Shown one piece after another: positions 60,265 through 64,000 of a stretch of DNA of 64,000 nucleotides. Every line of letters starts with the position of its first letter. Within the stretch, counting starts at the first letter, position 1. Where the stretch lies: NCBI GenBank assembly GCA_032622095.1, contig CP136061.1:64547127-64611126 (forward strand). Reading direction: 5' to 3'. Below the pieces are notes generated by a model. It was given only the letters and a program-made list of their open reading frames with translations, had not been told where the DNA came from and did not search any database. Source of the stretch: Siphonodentalium dalli. Its lineage: Eukaryota > Mollusca > Scaphopoda > Gadilida > Siphonodentaliidae. The position numbers and the translations under genes are program-made.

Positions 60265-60870
60265 ACTATGAATACCGAACACAACCGAACATAACCGAAC
60301 ACAACCGAAAACAAGTCCAAATAAGGGTTAAAAGACGGAAATATATTAAATAAATTTTATAATCATGTGTGTGTATATGTAAGTTAGTGATATGTGAAGT
60401 TTGATGCAATTTGGCCTATTGAAAGTTTAGTTATTTGTAGGTTTATGTATACAATATTAGCTGTCGGCAAGTAAACCAGAGTTCGGCAAGATGGCGGCCA
60501 ACTCTATGAATACCGAACACAAGTTCAAATAAGGCGTATATAAGGTAAATATATAAAATAAAGTTTGTACTGATGTGTATTTATATGCAAGTTAGTGATA
60601 TGTGAAGTTTGATGCAATTTGGCCTATTGAACGTTTAGTTATTTGTAGGTTTATGTACAATATTAGCTGTCGGCACGTAAACCAGAGTTCGGCAAGATGG
60701 CTGCTAACTCTGTGAATACCGAACACAAGTATAAAAGGGAAATATATATAATAAAGTTTATAATGATTATGATGTGTATGTTTATGTAAGTTAGTGGTAC
60801 CGGTATGTGAAGTCGGCACGCAAGTGAGAGTTCGGCGAGGATTTCTATGAATATAGAACACAAGTCGAAA
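60265..60870 (+). repeat. ~206-237-bp tandem repeat, about 2.5 copies
   Basis: Units carry ATGTGAAGTTTGATGCAATT, GTCGGCAAGTAAACCAGAG, GGCAAGATGGCGGCCAACTC and GAATACCGAACACAAG. The same family appears inverted at 63655-64000. Confidence 0.85.
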
Positions 60871-61180
60871 TAAGGGATGATTAAGGCATCAGCGATAGGT
60901 GATAATTAATCTCCCCGCACTGCGCAGTAGAGCCTTTGTTACTGATTAATTACTGCATGAGATCTGGCTTACCGAAAAGATTTCAGGGATGTTTTGACAG
61001 TGATATTATAGCAAATTTTCACAGGTTTCATAGAAACAAAAATGGTTGAATAAACAATATATGGGTGATGATTAGTTGGTATGATATTTCATAGTGAGAA
61101 AGGCCTCCTCAATAGATAGTAAGTTGGTTTACGAGGAGGTCGAAGCTGACATCATGACGAAAAATAAAAGTATATATATA
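60871..61180. other. Unrecognised stretch
   Basis: No supported feature; it lies just upstream of the transposase relic. Confidence 0.25.
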
Positions 61181-61492
61181 TTGAGTCTTTCATGCTGAGA
61201 TTAAGGTCCGTAGTCTTCGAGGCTCGTGAACAAAATAATGTAATTTCCAAACTTTGGACCAATAATAATTGTGAAAGTTTAAACCATATTATCAAATTGG
61301 TAAATGAGTGGAAAACGTTGCGACTGACCGACTTAACTGACAATTTATCAGAAATAGTTGACGACCAATTACGGGACGTTAGTGGTGCTTTACATGGCTG
61401 TGGAAAATTTTAATTAGCGAATCAGGCAATATCATTAAAAATAAACAATAGTATATGGGTAAATATGACAGCAGACCAACGTGACCTACGCC
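61181..61492 (+). pseudogene. MULE-like transposase fragment
   Basis: The frame at 61192-61413 contains WTNNNCESLNHIIKLVNEWK, then LTDNLSEIVDDQLRD and ALHGCGKF. Many invertebrate MULE-type transposase-like proteins share a motif of the form N-N-x-x-E-S-x-N-H-x-x-K-x-x-x-x-W, followed by a helix with L..L...V..Q..D. After a TAA at 61412 the same frame goes on with a plausible tail (WVNMTADQRDLRLIT) before a second stop. The fragment lacks the catalytic DDE core and zinc-binding parts, so it is inactive. Assignment rests on motif memory. Confidence 0.5.
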
Positions 61493-61689
61493 TTATTACG
61501 CCACCGTAGTGTGGTGTTCATAGCTTTTGGTTTTTTTATATCGCATGGGCGATCGATAATTCACTGGGTGATTGTACATTCGGCAAACCTCGTCAGATTC
61601 CGTCACCGTTTCATCGTACCGATAATTACGAGAGTACAACTAAGATTGGCACATGTGTTTACGTCACCGGTGTAATTGTGGGGACATGC

Positions 61690-62450
61690 TTCTATTATGA
61701 AGGTTTGCTATCCCGAAGGTCCGCTATTCCGAAGGTTCTCTATTCCGAAGGTTTTTGTTATTTTTAGGTTAATTCTATATTTTAAAGTATTGAGACTAAT
61801 TTGAGAGGGTTCATTTTCACAAAGATTCTTTATATGGAGTGTGCGCTCACATCCGAACTGATCATGCGCGCACACCGATACAGATACAGGAGGAAATAAC
61901 TTAACTTAGAACATTAAATGTGATTTTGTTTTGTTTTCGCTGGTTTTCTTGAGATTTTATGTCATTACGTGGGCCCATACCTTTGAATTCTTGGCATATA
62001 CTATGAATGTTGTGGTATATATGGACCCTCCCGCATTGGGACATGACATAGGTTCAGTTGACTTAAGTGGTGTTCTGTGTGTGCTCCAATTTGGAGTTCA
62101 TTATTTTAAGGGCCAAGTTTAGAATTTTATGGGTCCATACCTTTGAACTCTGGGCATATAATATGAATATTGGGGGGCATGGCTCTATTCCGAAGGTTCA
62201 CTATCCCGAAGGTCCACTATTCCGAAATTTCTCTGAATGTTCGCTATTCCGAAGGTTCACCAATCCGAAGGTTCGTTATTCCGAAGGTTCTGTGTTCCAA
62301 AGATTTTTTTTATTTTAAGGTTAATTCTATATTCTAAAGTAACGAGAGGGTTCATTATCACGAAGATTCTTTTTATGAAGGAAATAACGTAAAACATTAA
62401 ATGTGATTTTGTTTTGTTTTCGAGGGTTTTCTTGAGTTTAATGTCATTAC
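61690..62450 (+). repeat. Two-copy repeat carrying CTATTCCGAAGGTTC arrays
   Basis: Short arrays of a 16-17-bp unit (GCTATTCCGAAGGTTC) lie at 61697-61760 and 62184-62300. Each is followed by AGGTTAATTCTATATT, AGAGGGTTCATT, ACATTAAATGTGATTTTG and TTGTTTTCG, so the whole ~480-bp segment is tandemly duplicated. Confidence 0.8.
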
Positions 62451-62914
62451 GTATGACCTTATTTCTCATTACATATTCACGCCAAGGAGCCCACACAATT
62501 GCTATGTTACGATGCGATTTAATGTGATTATGTGTGACCTAATATCTCAATAATCTGAGGCAAGAGTACGCCTGCTAAAGGCGAATTATAACAGTTGGGG
62601 GTATAACGCTCAATAAATACTGGAGGCTATAACAAACTGCGCAGTAGAATATCGCTGAATGGACGAGTATGAGATGAGCCTTAATGCAATTGTGACTTTG
62701 TTTAAAGGCCCACTTAATTTTCGAGTCATTAATTTTTTATAGTATATACGGTTTTAATAACAATTTATGCCATAAAATTTGAATAAACTACTATAATTCA
62801 TCACCATTTGAAAGGCAGAATACTTCTATCTCCTAGTTTGAAACACCTTCAAAATACCGCGTCGTATATCTAGCAATTAGCAACCAACATGTCCTCCTCG
62901 GCTTTCCATAGATT
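62451..62914. other. Unrecognised AT-rich stretch
   Basis: No gene or repeat supported. Confidence 0.25.
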
Positions 62915-63475
62915 TCAACGTAATTTGATACCTATGGGTATTTGTGTCCGGGAAGTGTTTTGAACGGGTCAAATCGTGACCCCGACCTGACCTTGACCTT
63001 TAAAACTGTCAATGCAAGGTCAATTTGGGTAAAACGGACAAATTTCGGCGAAATTTGATACTTAGGGATACTTTGGTCCGAGGAGAGTTTTGAACGGGCA
63101 AATCGTGACCTCGGCCTGACCTTGACCTTCAATATGGCCAATCAAAGGTCAACTCGGATAAAACGGATAGATTTCGACGAAATTTGATACCTATGGGTAC
63201 TTTTGTCGGGGGGGGGGGTGTTTTGGACGGGTCAAATCATGACTCTGACCTTACCTTGACCTTCAAAATTGTTAATTAAAGGTCAAGTTGGGTAAAACGG
63301 ACGGATTTCGACGAAATTTGATACCTATGGGTAGTTTTCTACGGGTGGGGGTGTTTTGGACTGGACAAATCATGACCCTGACCTGACCTTGACTTTCGAA
63401 ATAGTCAATTGAAGGTCAAATCGCACCTTTCACCGGAAAGCAGATGGGAAACAGCCCGGGTGAAGTCGGGCCTAT
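62915..63475 (-). repeat. ~131-bp tandem repeat rich in TGACCTTGACC
   Basis: Four units share GAAATTTGATACCTATGGG, GTTTTGGACGGGTCAAATC and CCTGACCTTGACCTTC. Spacing of GAAATTTGATAC is 129-133 bp. The unit is the inverse of the body of the LINE/SINE-like fragment at 10488-10640. The segment ends near GGTGAAGTCGGGCC, the inverse of that fragment's start, so this is a minus-strand copy with internal amplification. Confidence 0.8.
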
Positions 63476-63654
63476 CAGCTTGTGTAATAAAGAAGACAGT
63501 TTGATGAAAGTAATGTATGCCACGAGAAACGGGAAAACTTGAAATATGGAAGTACGCAAATTTCCCGCATAAAATTTGAAAGCTAGTTTATAGAATAATT
63601 GTATTATTATTTATATTTATGGCTAATAATACGATCTTGGTGGCGTTACCATTT

Positions 63655-64000
63655 CTGACTATGGTTTTCTTGTTTGAACTTGTGTTCGGTATTTATAGAG
63701 TTAGCCGCCATCTTGCATGCCGAACTCTGGTTTACGTGCCGACAGCTAATATTGTACATAAACCTACAAATAACTAAACTTTCAATAGGCCAAATTGCAT
63801 CAAACTTCACATATCACTAACTTACATATGCACACACATCTTTATAAACTTTATTTCATATATTTCCCTCATGTACATACGCCTTATTTGGACTTATGTT
63901 CGGTATTCATAGAGTTAGCCGCCATCACGCCGGATTCTGACTCTGCGTGAAATTACATAAAACTTTCATTAACGTAACTTTTAATCGGCCAAATTGCATC
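63655..64000 (-). repeat. Inverted copy of the 60.3-kb tandem repeat
   Basis: TGTTCGGTATTTATAGAG, CCGCCATCTTGCATGCCGAA, TAATATTGTACATAAACC and CCAAATTGCATCAAACTTC are inverse matches to 60265-60870. The array runs off the end of the window. Confidence 0.85.

Overview
The window looks like a repeat-dense stretch of an AT-rich animal genome, most likely a marine bivalve or a related mollusc. The main clue is several copies of 'pearl/CvA-like' elements. These have a core of tandem ~162-bp monomers, then a CGGA-rich microsatellite, then a fixed 3' hairpin, a design known from bivalves and related to non-autonomous Helentron/Helitron elements (HINEs). There is no bacterial gene organisation, and no complete, confidently coding gene.

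Layout. 1-9.07 kb: a host interspersed repeat (145-287 and 8609-9068) is split by an 8.3-kb block made of a pearl-like array (288-6711) and a second HINE family (6711-8608). An unsplit copy of the host repeat lies at 11071-11702. 9.1-14.6 kb: five minus-strand exons encode cysteine-rich EB/EGF-like modules, the only recognisable host gene remnant. Two are a duplicated pair, and one has lost its splice donor. 16.3-18.4 kb: a 205-bp tandem repeat, then a field of short palindromes built on CTTAAG. A second palindrome field lies at 23.75-24.23 kb. 22.3-23.3 kb and 30.8-32.2 kb: two hAT-like terminal-inverted-repeat elements, each with a 7-bp target duplication. 25.7-26.7 kb: a complete pearl-like element. 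27.8-29.8 kb: a repeat interrupted by a Harbinger-like element with TTA duplications; an uninterrupted inverted copy is at 34.3-35.07 kb. 35.565-40.796 kb: a complete foldback transposon with ~1.28-kb inverted arms, a large internal tandem array and an 8-bp target duplication. 40.8-48.9 kb: mostly unrecognised AT-rich DNA with small repeats and hairpins. 48.97-55.03 kb: about 35 copies of a 173-bp satellite, with diverged relatives to 57.5 kb. 57.5-59.3 kb: a GC-rich minus-strand coding relic split by a small foldback element. 61.2-61.5 kb: a broken MULE-like transposase fragment. 62.9-63.5 kb: a ~131-bp repeat carrying nuclear-receptor-type half-sites. 60.3-60.9 kb and 63.65-64 kb: one repeat family in opposite orientations.

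The window therefore records nested mobile-element activity more than gene function. Many short ORFs arise because tandem repeats happen to stay open, and they are not listed as genes. All family names were assigned by reading structure and motifs, without a database search. Copy numbers and boundaries are hand-estimated, usually to within a few bases where target duplications were found and to tens of bases elsewhere.
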